Part shown: positions 26,512 to 34,377 of the stretch, one piece after another
Numbering within the stretch: position 1 is the stretch's first letter
How the letters are laid out: every line of letters begins with the position of its first letter
Assembly (NCBI GenBank): GCA_015491905.1
Contig: WGGC01000058.1
Location: 1-63,875 of the forward strand
Length of the DNA stretch: 63,875 nucleotides
Source: Bacteroidales bacterium
GTDB lineage: Bacteria > Bacteroidota > Bacteroidia > Bacteroidales > F082
Direction of reading: 5' to 3'
Position numbers and translations under genes: made by a program
The notes under the pieces: generated by a model
Databases searched by the model: none
Seen by the model: only the letters and a program-made list of their open reading frames with translations
What the model was told of the DNA's origin: nothing

Positions 26512-28140
26512 TTAATGCAACCCCAGTGTATTGCCGGGGTTCATAATTCCTTTGGGGTCAAGGAAATCCTTTACCGCCTGCATCATTCCCATTCCTGTTT
26601 TCCCAATCTCCTCTTCCATCCAGGGTGCCAGAGCACGGCCAATACCATGATGATGCGATAACGAACCTCCATTTTGATGAATAGAATCAATAAGTCCTTT
26701 ATGTAATTGAAGGTAGTCTTCCATTTCTTTTCCTTTTTTCATTGGTGACAGAAATGTAAAATATAAGTTGGCACCATTTTCATACACATGAGAAATATGT
26801 GTCATAACATGAATTTTGTCACGTTGAAATAAATATCTTCTTACTGCTTTCCATAATGGCACCAGCTGATCCCACATTACTGCAGTTTCAACGGTGTCTG
26901 TCATAATACCAATGTCCATAAGCGGATCACGCAAATAAGAACTGCTATAACGCTGACCTAACCATTCTACCACCGGTTTTTTCCCTGTAGAAAAACCTCC
27001 GTTTTTCTTTGCTATTTTTTTAATCTTTTTTTTCATCAGCTGATTTCTGTCGGCATCTCCTTTAAGCGAAATAAACATCAGGCATCTTTTTCCGGGTTTA
27101 TAGCCTAATACTTTTAATATTTTGTCTTCCTTACTATTGTCAAAACCTTTTATTTTAAATGCTGTAGCTGTTTCATCAGGATCGGAAATACGAAAAAGAG
27201 CCGGATAACCTGTTTCTGATTGCATTATTTGACGCATACATTTTGTTGCCGATTCAAAGTCTTTCATAATAAAAGATGCATAAGCAGCTTGCTCCTCACG
27301 ATTTGGTTTTATTTTTAATACCACACGTGTGATAACCCCCAGGGCACCTTCCGAACCAATAAATGTCCTCATTAGATCCCATCCTTCAGCAGAAGCCGGA
27401 AAAGTTTTCGTTTCAATAACTCCGGCAGGAGCAATAATTTTTAAAGAAAGTACCAGATTGTCTATTTTCCCGTAATATGTCGACTCCTGTCCGGCACCAC
27501 GTGCTGCCACCCATCCTCCAACACACGAATATTCAAACGACTGTGGGAAATGTCCGCATGTATATCCCTGGCCAAAACTGTTTAAATGTTTTTCCAACTC
27601 CGGACCTGAAATTCCCGGCTGTACTGTTACCGTAAGATTGGTTTCGTTAACTTCCAATACCTTATTAAAATGCTTCGACAAATCCAAACTTATACCTCCA
27701 TGAGGTGTTTCTACTCCACGTGTTACCGATGAACGGCCTCCTACAGGCGTTATTGCAATCTTTTTCCGGTTGCATAAATGAACAATTTCTTCTATTTCTT
27801 CTTCGGTGCGTGGCGATACCACAGCAGCAGGAGGTGTGGCAATATTACCTTTTCGCAAATTCAACAAATCCGTGTAAAAGTAACCATACGAATGTAATGC
27901 CCTCCCATAGGCACTTATATCTACATTCTCTTTACCACAAATTTTTATAAGGCTATCAACAACAGCCTCCGGAAGCTTGCTGTCCGGCAAAATAACTTCC
28001 TCATCACCGCGTAAATAATTTGGCTGAAAATCATCATCCGTATAGCCAAATTTTTCCTTTACCAGAGCTTTAACTCCTTCTTCAAGAATTTCCTCATGTT
28101 TATCGCCCCATTTTACTATCGACCTATATGTTTTTTCCAT
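26512..28140 (-). CDS. FAD-binding oxidoreductase resembling alkyl-DHAP synthase (AGPS)
   Basis: A 542-aa flavoprotein of the VAO/PCMH fold. The FAD domain has PAAVVSPRTEEEIEEIVHLC, ITPVGGRSSVTRG and FEYSCVGGWVAARGAGQ, followed by YGKIDNLVLSLK. The C-terminal half ends with GGSLSHHHGIGRALAPW, the multi-histidine motif of eukaryotic alkyl-dihydroxyacetone-phosphate synthase, and DPKGIMNPGNTLG. AGPS swaps the acyl chain of acyl-DHAP for a fatty alcohol, making ether lipids. Bacterial relatives may instead be hydroxyacid dehydrogenases. Its position between a G3P dehydrogenase (DHAP producer) and an FGGY kinase suits a role with DHAP. Confidence 0.85.
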   Translation of the reverse strand: MEKTYRSIVKWGDKHEEILEEGVKALVKEKFGYTDDDFQPNYLRGDEEVILPDSKLPEAVVDSLIKICGKENVDISAYGRALHSYGYFYTDLLNLRKGNIATPPAAVVSPRTEEEIEEIVHLCNRKKIAITPVGGRSSVTRGVETPHGGISLDLSKHFNKVLEVNETNLTVTVQPGISGPELEKHLNSFGQGYTCGHFPQSFEYSCVGGWVAARGAGQESTYYGKIDNLVLSLKIIAPAGVIETKTFPASAEGWDLMRTFIGSEGALGVITRVVLKIKPNREEQAAYASFIMKDFESATKCMRQIMQSETGYPALFRISDPDETATAFKIKGFDNSKEDKILKVLGYKPGKRCLMFISLKGDADRNQLMKKKIKKIAKKNGGFSTGKKPVVEWLGQRYSSSYLRDPLMDIGIMTDTVETAVMWDQLVPLWKAVRRYLFQRDKIHVMTHISHVYENGANLYFTFLSPMKKGKEMEDYLQLHKGLIDSIHQNGGSLSHHHGIGRALAPWMEEEIGKTGMGMMQAVKDFLDPKGIMNPGNTLGLH

Positions 28141-28188
28141 TTTTTAGGCTTTGATTATTTTCTACAAAATACAAAAAATTTATTTTCC

Positions 28189-29826
28189 TTATTCCGGTAA
28201 CCGGAAACGTCTCTGTACCTCTTCCATTTCTTTTCGCAGTTCTTTTTTCGACCATTTTAAATGATGAGCCGCCAGTTTACCCACTTTCTCCAAAATATCA
28301 TTCCCGGGATGCCCTGTTCCTCCAATGCCGGTACGGCGAAAAAGAATATCTGTTAAATGTAACACCGATTCATAACGAAGTGCATAGGCAACTTCTGCCA
28401 GTATTTCACCATCAGTATTTACTACTTCTGCCAGTGATTTATCTTCTCGGGCAAGCATAAAAATCTCATGACTAACTGTTCCATAATTTTTTCCCAGAAA
28501 ATTAATGGTAGCCTCCTGAAAATCCGGATAACTTCGGTGCAACGATTCCATAAACAAATCCATATTTTGAATCTCACTACCATATAAAAAAACCTTATTA
28601 CTGTTGGAAGGTGCAGAATTTACAGGTAACTTTTTTTCAATTTGCTTCATCACATCTACCGCTAACTGTCTGCTGGTAGTGTATTTACCGCCTTCTACAG
28701 TAAAAAGCCCATCAAAACCATCTTCAGCATTATCATATATTTCATATTTCCTTGACGAATCGTATGTGTTTTCGGTATCAGCATCAGCCAGCGGTCGTAA
28801 TCCGCCATAATAAAACATCACATCCTCATATTGCAACTTCTCTTTGGTATTGTAATATGTGTTTACCTCATTAAGTAATCCTTCAATACGTTCCCTCGAT
28901 ACTTTATAATTATCCGGATCACCATTAAAATCATTATCTGTTGTACCAATCAACGATAGGTTGCGCCATGGCATTACCATCATATGACGCCCCGAATCTG
29001 TCATAACCGATACTGCATGCTCATTACATAATTTTTTTGTGATTATATGTATACCTTCTGACCGCCTCACATGATGACGCGATGAAGAGGTTCCGCTATT
29101 TTCCAGTAAAATATCTGCCCACGGTCCCGTACAGTTAATGGTTACCGGAGAAGTAAAAGTCTTTTCCCTGTTGTTTTTTTCATCCACAACTTCAACACCT
29201 GTAACAACCCCATTGTTTCGTAACAGCCTCTTAACCCTGCTATAATTGGAAAGCTGTGCTCCCAGCCGGGCAGCAGATTTTAAAAAAGCCAATGTCAGCC
29301 GCTCCGGAAAAATGTTCTGCGTATCATAATATACCATCGAACCTTCCAGATTCTCCGGCTTTACACAACATTCAAGTTGCAACGTTTCTTCTGAATTATA
29401 TTTCTTAAAACGTCCCAGTTTTTTTGTCGGATCGCGTGTAAACCCTTTGTCATAAGAAAGCCCATCATAAAGCACCATTCCGGCTTCCAACATCCATTTC
29501 TCCTTCTTCCCCGGCCCGTAAACAGGAATCATAAAAGGTAAAGGATACACAAAATTTGGAGCAATATCGCTCATTATCTTACGTTCTTTCAACGACTCAC
29601 GCACTAATCCCAGCTCCATATTTTTTAAATACCGTAAACCTCCATGAATAAGTTTTGATGTCGCCGAAGATGTCGCTCCACCATAATCACTTTTCTCAAA
29701 TAATGCCACCGACAAACCTCGCCCTGCAGCTTCATAAGCCATTGCAGCTCCTGATATGCCGCCTCCGATAATTATCACATCAAAATTACTATTTCCATCT
29801 TTTTCTATAAATCGCTGTAAAACCAT
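28189..29826 (-). CDS. glpD: FAD-dependent glycerol-3-phosphate dehydrogenase
   Basis: A 545-aa GlpD/GlpA-type enzyme oxidising glycerol-3-phosphate to DHAP with electrons to the quinone pool. The dinucleotide motif FDVIIIGGGISGAAMAYEAAG is followed by SSATSKLIHGGLRYL, the family-defining substrate/FAD contact. Further blocks are INCTGPWADILLENSG, SLIGTTDNDFNGDP and LFTVEGGKYTTSRQLA. A C-terminal helical GlpD domain is present (..EVAYALRYESVLHLTDILFRRTGIG..). ATG at 29826; first gene of the glpD-AGPS-like-FGGY operon. Confidence 0.94.
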   Translation of the reverse strand: MVLQRFIEKDGNSNFDVIIIGGGISGAAMAYEAAGRGLSVALFEKSDYGGATSSATSKLIHGGLRYLKNMELGLVRESLKERKIMSDIAPNFVYPLPFMIPVYGPGKKEKWMLEAGMVLYDGLSYDKGFTRDPTKKLGRFKKYNSEETLQLECCVKPENLEGSMVYYDTQNIFPERLTLAFLKSAARLGAQLSNYSRVKRLLRNNGVVTGVEVVDEKNNREKTFTSPVTINCTGPWADILLENSGTSSSRHHVRRSEGIHIITKKLCNEHAVSVMTDSGRHMMVMPWRNLSLIGTTDNDFNGDPDNYKVSRERIEGLLNEVNTYYNTKEKLQYEDVMFYYGGLRPLADADTENTYDSSRKYEIYDNAEDGFDGLFTVEGGKYTTSRQLAVDVMKQIEKKLPVNSAPSNSNKVFLYGSEIQNMDLFMESLHRSYPDFQEATINFLGKNYGTVSHEIFMLAREDKSLAEVVNTDGEILAEVAYALRYESVLHLTDILFRRTGIGGTGHPGNDILEKVGKLAAHHLKWSKKELRKEMEEVQRRFRLPE

Positions 29827-29992
29827 TACCTTTTATTTTAATTTATACTTTTCCCCGAATCATAAAGTCCGAACTTTTACTGATAATCAAAATATTATGG
29901 TACAAAATTTACAAAAAAATAATGAATTATACTTAACAAATGATAAAAAATAAAGAAAACAATACATTTTTATATTTAAAGATATTTATATT

Positions 29993-30161
29993 TTGGGCGG
30001 CTAAACCAGGCTGTCCGCTTATAGTCCTGCCTGCAAAAAAAATTGTTCCGGCACGGCTTTACGGGTGCTTCCTGCCGTCAGCACCGTCCTGCCTGCTACA
30101 CATATTTTTTCGCAGGCAGGAGCTATCGCTCCCATCCTATGCCGCAAATACTACATTTACA
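29993..30161 (+). repeat. GC-rich intergenic element, copy 2
   Basis: It fills most of the 400-base gap between glpD and the Crp/Fnr gene. It carries GGGCGGCTAAACCAGGCTGT, CCGCTTATAGTCCTGCCTGC, GGGTGCTTCC and GCTCCCATCCTATGCCGC in the same order as the element at 4373. GCCTGC and GCAGGC segments can form a long stem between about 30030 and 30119. No convincing gene is present in the gap; a reading frame at 29940-30200 follows the repeat's composition. Confidence 0.6.
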
Positions 30162-30227
30162 ATGAGTTTTCCTGCTGGTAAATACTTATTAACTTTTTAA
30201 ACCAAAAATAATTTCACTTTAAACATT

Positions 30228-30806
30228 TTACTCTTCAAAACGAATAGATTTACGTAACCTGCTTAACGATTGAGATGTAATACCTAAAAAAGAAGCGATA
30301 TATTGCAACGGAACATGCAAAAAAATATCAGGATATCGTTTCATCATTTCTTTATAACGTGTTTCTGCTGTTTGAGTAATAAAAGCATAAATCCGATATT
30401 GTGTATCCACAAACATTTCTTCCATTACACGACGACCTACTTTTTGCCAGTTAATATACTCATTGTATAGTAATTCCAGATTATCACGATGTATAATAAG
30501 TAAATCACAATCAGTAACAGCCTGGATAATTTCAAAAGATGGAGTTTGAGAAATAAAACTGGGAAGAGCCGTAACAAAAGTATTAAGAGGTGAAATATCC
30601 CGGGTTATCTCTTCCCCGTCATGATTATAAAAAACCCTTAGATATCCTTTGCGTGTAAATGCAATATATTGGGCTATGTCACCCTCTTCAACAAAAAAAT
30701 CATTTCTTTTTAGTTCTAAAGATTCAATAAATGGATAGGCAGCTTCCCATTCTCCACTGTTCAAAGGAACTAATTGTTCCACAAAGTTTACCAGATCTGT
30801 ATACAT
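30228..30806 (-). CDS. Crp/Fnr-family transcriptional regulator
   Basis: About 192 aa. An N-terminal cyclic-nucleotide-binding-type beta barrel has RNDFFVEEGDIAQYIAFTRKG, LRVFYNHDGEE and the ..NTFVTALPSF.. segment, and lacks the Fnr cysteine cluster. The C-terminal winged helix has VPLQYIASFLGITSQSLSRL, the usual recognition helix of Bacteroidota Crp-like regulators. A TTG at 30827 is possible, but the ATG at 30806 is chosen. It stands alone between the GC-rich repeat and mgsA (divergent). Targets unknown; regulation of the neighbouring DHAP genes is only a guess. Confidence 0.88.
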   Translation of the reverse strand: MYTDLVNFVEQLVPLNSGEWEAAYPFIESLELKRNDFFVEEGDIAQYIAFTRKGYLRVFYNHDGEEITRDISPLNTFVTALPSFISQTPSFEIIQAVTDCDLLIIHRDNLELLYNEYINWQKVGRRVMEEMFVDTQYRIYAFITQTAETRYKEMMKRYPDIFLHVPLQYIASFLGITSQSLSRLRKSIRFEE

Positions 30807-30947
30807 TAAGCGAATTGATTTGTACAAATTTAATGATTTTCACGGTTTAGCAAAAAATTCACTTTACAAAGGGGGATTAATAAAATAATATGTATTACTT
30901 TGTAACCGTATTTTAAATGGAAACTAAAATCCTTAATATAAATCCAT

Positions 30948-31415
30948 ATGGAAAATATCACAAAAACAATCGCCCTTGTAGCTCATGATAACAGAAAACA
31001 AGACCTCATGGAATGGGTAGACTACAATTATGAAAAATTAATCCATAACAAACTGGTTTGTACCGGAACTACAGGCAGGCTTGTAAAAGAAACTCTTGAA
31101 AAAAATTTACAAGATGATGAGATTATAGAACAGCAGATGATTTTGTTAAAATCCGGCCCGCTGGGTGGCGACCAACAACTTGGCGCTATGATTGCAGAAG
31201 AAAAAATAGATATGCTCATTTTTTTATGGGACCCTATGGAACCACAACCCCATGACGTGGATGTTAAAGCATTGCTCCGTATTGCGGTAATGTACAATGT
31301 TCCAACTGCAAACAACAGATCTACTGCAGACTTCTTAATCACTTCCGGATTATATATGACAGATTATAAACCTATTCTGCGTGATTATTCCGGATATATT
31401 ATGAGAAAGATTTAG
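30948..31415 (+). CDS. mgsA: Methylglyoxal synthase
   Basis: A 155-aa MgsA, which converts DHAP to methylglyoxal and phosphate, a bypass that relieves sugar-phosphate stress. Motifs: IALVAHDNRKQDLMEWV, CTGTTGRLVKE, LKSGPLGGDQQLGAMI, MLIFLWDPMEPQPHDVDVKA (catalytic Asp/His region) and VPTANNRSTADFLI. It lies close to the glycerol-phosphate operon that would produce DHAP. ATG start; preceded by a divergent Crp-type regulator 141 bases away. Confidence 0.95.
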   Translation: MENITKTIALVAHDNRKQDLMEWVDYNYEKLIHNKLVCTGTTGRLVKETLEKNLQDDEIIEQQMILLKSGPLGGDQQLGAMIAEEKIDMLIFLWDPMEPQPHDVDVKALLRIAVMYNVPTANNRSTADFLITSGLYMTDYKPILRDYSGYIMRKI

Positions 31416-31499
31416 AGATAATAACTTATCAAATAAAGTTATTAACCGTTAAAATATGTTTTTAATAAAGTAATATTATTAACCATAATTAAATTTAAA

Positions 31500-32195
31500 A
31501 TGAAACAATTGATTCTTTTGCCTTTTTTCTTCCTCCTAATGGTTTCCATCAATGCGCAACAAATAAACCGGATGGATAGCAATGGAAAAAAACAAGGTAA
31601 ATGGGTTAAAAAATACAGCAACGGTGCTATTCGTTATACAGGATTTTTTATTGATAATAATCCCATTGATACTTTCAGGTATTTTTTCCCCACAGGAAAA
31701 TTAAAAGCTGTTTCTGTTTATTCTCATAATGGGGAAGTAGTATATACCAAAACATTTTATATTAACGGTAAACCTATGGCAAAAGGAAAATTTATAAACA
31801 AAAAAAAGGATAGTATTTGGACATTTTATAATCAATCAAATGGAAAGAAAGTTTCTCAGGAAAATTATCATATGGGTAAAAAAAACGGGAAATCCATAGT
31901 ATATTATCCTGAAAATGAAAAACCGGCTATGCAGATAACTTATTTAAATGGCAAAAAAAATGGAAAATGGATCAGGTATTATTCATCAGGTACATTGCAA
32001 ACTGTTGGTTTTTATATAAATGACACCCTTAACGGAAAGTTTGTTTCGTATTTTCTTAATGGAAAAGTACAATTGAAAGGCCAATATAAAAAAGGATTAC
32101 AAAACGGAAACTGGATTACCTATGATACTACCGGCAAGATAGTTAGTAAAAAATACTTTTTACATGGTATCCCCAAGGAGATAAAACAAAAATAA
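31500..32195 (+). CDS. MORN-repeat (YwqK-type) exported protein
   Basis: A 231-aa protein with a signal peptide (about 1-20, LLPFFFLLMVSINAQ) followed by eight or so MORN-variant repeats of the pattern G-x-x-x-G-x-W-x-x-Y/F: KKQGKWVKKYSNG, KKNGKSIVYYPEN, KKNGKWIRYYSSG, TLNGKFVSYFLNG, LQNGNWITYDTTG. Bacteroidota have many such proteins; databases often label them YwqK-family antitoxins, but no toxin is adjacent here and the signal peptide argues against a cytosolic antitoxin. Function unknown. Confidence 0.85.
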   Translation: MKQLILLPFFFLLMVSINAQQINRMDSNGKKQGKWVKKYSNGAIRYTGFFIDNNPIDTFRYFFPTGKLKAVSVYSHNGEVVYTKTFYINGKPMAKGKFINKKKDSIWTFYNQSNGKKVSQENYHMGKKNGKSIVYYPENEKPAMQITYLNGKKNGKWIRYYSSGTLQTVGFYINDTLNGKFVSYFLNGKVQLKGQYKKGLQNGNWITYDTTGKIVSKKYFLHGIPKEIKQK

Positions 32196-32254
32196 GCAAC
32201 TTTTTTAATTGATATTATTTGGGTAAGCTAATAACAATTCATCCAGTGAACACA

Positions 32255-33010
32255 CTACATTTTCTGTTTTCTGCCATAAATTTGAATTGTACTTAGATAC
32301 TCTTGAAAACTTTCTTTTTTTCTTCTTCTACTTGCATATCGAAGCATCTTACTGTGGTTAACAGTGTATTTGTTAAATGCTTCTTGAAAAATAGTTCGAA
32401 GTTCAGCACCTTGTTGAGCTGAAAAAACAATTGTATCAGAAAAAATATCTACCAATAATTTTTCAATAGTTACTGTTCTAATATTGCCGATTTCTTGTAG
32501 TGGTGATTCTGACACTAAAGATTTAATTATTATTGCTTCTTTATCTGTTGGCAAATATTTTTCTAATATTTCCTCTGTAGGCTCAATGAAAACAGGGTAT
32601 TTCAATCCTTTGAGAAAATAAAAAACATTTTGAGTTACATCCTTTTCAGCTTCAACTATTATCTGAAAATTGGCGGGTTGATGTTGCATAAACTCGTTCA
32701 GTATTTTTGTATTCCAAATGCAAATCTCAACAAATGGGAACTCAGACTTTAGTTTATTATATATTACCTTTTCTTTTTTATTTAATTCCGGTGAAAATAT
32801 ATTATTAGAGCCTAAACAAAATTTACCACGTCCAATGCGAGTTAATACCCCTTTTTGAATTAAGACATATACTCTCCAATTAATAGTAGTCTTTTTAACA
32901 AGAGGGTCAAATGAAAGATAAAATTCACTAATTTCTTTTGTCGTAAAGTAATCAGCATTCTTAAATCTATCTTCTAATTGCTCAATATGTAACTTTTTAT
33001 CTCCGATAAT
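32255..33010 (-). CDS. DUF6577 / AbiEi-like winged-helix protein, non-ATG start
   Basis: The reading frame is open from a stop at 33041 down to 32255, giving about 251 aa if begun at the ATT at 33010. There is no ATG, GTG or TTG before 32689. Starting at that ATG would discard a clear N-terminal domain: EQLEDRFKNADYFTTKEISE, LVKKTTINWRVYVLIQKGVL, TRIGRGKFCLGS, a winged helix like that of AbiEi antitoxins. The remainder (VEICIWNTKILNEFM ... KEAIIIKSLVSESPL ... TVTIEKLLVDIFSD) resembles DUF6577. No AbiEii-type nucleotidyltransferase partner lies next to it. A good promoter sits just upstream, so it is probably expressed, or was until its start codon was lost. Confidence 0.7.
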   Translation of the reverse strand: MIGDKKLHIEQLEDRFKNADYFTTKEISEFYLSFDPLVKKTTINWRVYVLIQKGVLTRIGRGKFCLGSNNIFSPELNKKEKVIYNKLKSEFPFVEICIWNTKILNEFMQHQPANFQIIVEAEKDVTQNVFYFLKGLKYPVFIEPTEEILEKYLPTDKEAIIIKSLVSESPLQEIGNIRTVTIEKLLVDIFSDTIVFSAQQGAELRTIFQEAFNKYTVNHSKMLRYASRRRKKESFQEYLSTIQIYGRKQKM

Positions 33011-33026
33011 AAAATTCTTTAAAGAA

Positions 33027-33058
33027 CAAAGATAGTAAAACTATATTACGGCAGCAAA
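33027..33058 (-). promoter_or_regulatory. Strong candidate promoter for the DUF6577 gene
   Basis: On the minus strand, TTTG (33058-33055) is followed after exactly 20 bases by TATCTTTG (33034-33027). Both boxes match the Bacteroidota consensus TTTG-N19/21-TAnnTTTG. Transcription would start at about 33020, roughly ten bases before the ATT at 33010. The -33 box overlaps the last codons of the truncated HAD frame. Confidence 0.6.
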
Positions 33059-33384
33059 TAATAATTATTGCCATTAATTAGATTGGTGAATGGAAAAATA
33101 GCTGTATTTATTGCTTTGCATTCGGCACCTGAAAATAGTTTTGCGTCAGGTAAATAAAAATGAAACCAATCCATATATTCATTGGCAGGAATTTCAAAAT
33201 TTTCTTTAGTAAAATCAAAACCTATCTTTGCATAATAATCCTTTACAGGGAAGCCAAAAACTGCTTTATCTCTGTTAATATCCAGAAGTGTTAAATTTCG
33301 TTTCTCCAGAAGGTGATTCATACTTTTAATGCAGATATCAACATCATTAAGTAAAGTTCCGTTCCAGTCCCATATAATATTCAT
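33046..33384 (-). pseudogene. HAD-family hydrolase, 3'-truncated
   Basis: A 112-aa frame beginning MNIIWDWNGTLLNDVDICIK, the HAD motif I (DxxGT/S-type, here DWNGT) of phosphoglycolate-phosphatase-like enzymes, followed by helical cap sequence to about residue 92 (..YLPDAKLFSGAE). Typical members run to about 210 aa. The core with motifs II-IV is missing, and the last 20 or so residues (INTAIFPFTNLING) look non-homologous. The break coincides with the left border of the DUF6577 gene, so the end was probably replaced by insertion or deletion. It lies nine bases after the DUF2279 stop, as if in an operon. Confidence 0.7.
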
Positions 33385-33393
33385 GAAAAAGGT

Positions 33394-34299
33394 TTAGAAA
33401 TACAAAGCATGAAATACTAAACCGTTTGAACGATTATATTCCAATGCAGGTGCAGGAATTTTAATAAAACTTATTGCCTTAAATACAAACCTGAGAAAAG
33501 CAGAATGAGTTTTTATTTTTGTCCAATCCACATCAACAGAGAGGTAAAACCTGGGCAATCTTTGAAAGGAAGGCATTGTATGCCCGTTATAATAAGGAGG
33601 GTTACTGTATGCACCAATCATTCCTGTTGCGCCATAACCTACAGCTACATTAAGCCATTTTGGAAATTTCGACTCTTTATGTAAAAATGAATATACATTA
33701 ACCGACAGCCAATTAGTTTCGCCATTATAATCTTTAATAATTCGTTGCAGATAATCATTTCCCAGCAAATTAGGACGGTATTGTGCGTATTGCGTAGGAT
33801 GATAAGAGAATTTTACACGAATACGCTGTTCATGCCACGCCAACTGCTGACTAATAAATAAAGCGGAACCCAATGTATTGGCAAGTAAATCTGAGGGAGA
33901 AGCGCCCCATTGTACTGACAGTCCATCAAAAAATTCTATGGTAGTCATAAAAACCAAACCTGTTGTCCCACCAATCCATATAGCTTTTTTTTCATCTAAC
34001 CCAGCCCAACGCAAGGCCCAATAGCTATAATTTCCAACCTGATAGGTCGTGGTAAAATGCCCCATTTTATCTTTAAGCAACCATTCCCGCGCATCATCAG
34101 CCCAATGAAAGCGTGTTTGCGGATAGCCTTTATACCAGGACACATATAATGCCGACATGGAAGTAACATATAATCCGGTTCCAACGCCTATAAGAGTATG
34201 GAGTCTTTTTTTATTTATAGGCGGTGATCGCAATGTATCCTGAGCATTTATATACCCGAAAGAAAAAAGAAGAATAAAGAGAAGTACTTTTCTATACAT
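33394..34299 (-). CDS. DUF2279 domain-containing (YfiM-like) lipid-barrel protein
   Basis: A 301-aa protein with a signal peptide (VLLFILLFSFGYINAQ). The DUF2279 region has WADDAREWLLKDKMGHFTTT, then GGTTGLVFMTTIEFFDGLS and SPSDLLANTLGSALFISQQ; the KMGHF and D-G-F/L-S motifs are characteristic. Family members are predicted outer-membrane or periplasmic proteins without known function. ATG at 34299, upstream of and probably co-transcribed with the truncated HAD gene. Confidence 0.85.
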   Translation of the reverse strand: MYRKVLLFILLFSFGYINAQDTLRSPPINKKRLHTLIGVGTGLYVTSMSALYVSWYKGYPQTRFHWADDAREWLLKDKMGHFTTTYQVGNYSYWALRWAGLDEKKAIWIGGTTGLVFMTTIEFFDGLSVQWGASPSDLLANTLGSALFISQQLAWHEQRIRVKFSYHPTQYAQYRPNLLGNDYLQRIIKDYNGETNWLSVNVYSFLHKESKFPKWLNVAVGYGATGMIGAYSNPPYYNGHTMPSFQRLPRFYLSVDVDWTKIKTHSAFLRFVFKAISFIKIPAPALEYNRSNGLVFHALYF

Positions 34300-34377
34300 T
34301 GTAATTCATTAAAATAAACACATTATTAAAAAAACTTCCCTTCTACCCTTCCCGGTTTTATTTATGAAATTAAAAAA

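Noticed and set aside
31500-32195. MORN-repeat protein as a toxin-antitoxin component with the DUF6577 gene
   Set aside because: The protein has a signal peptide, the two genes are convergent, and neither carries a toxin domain.
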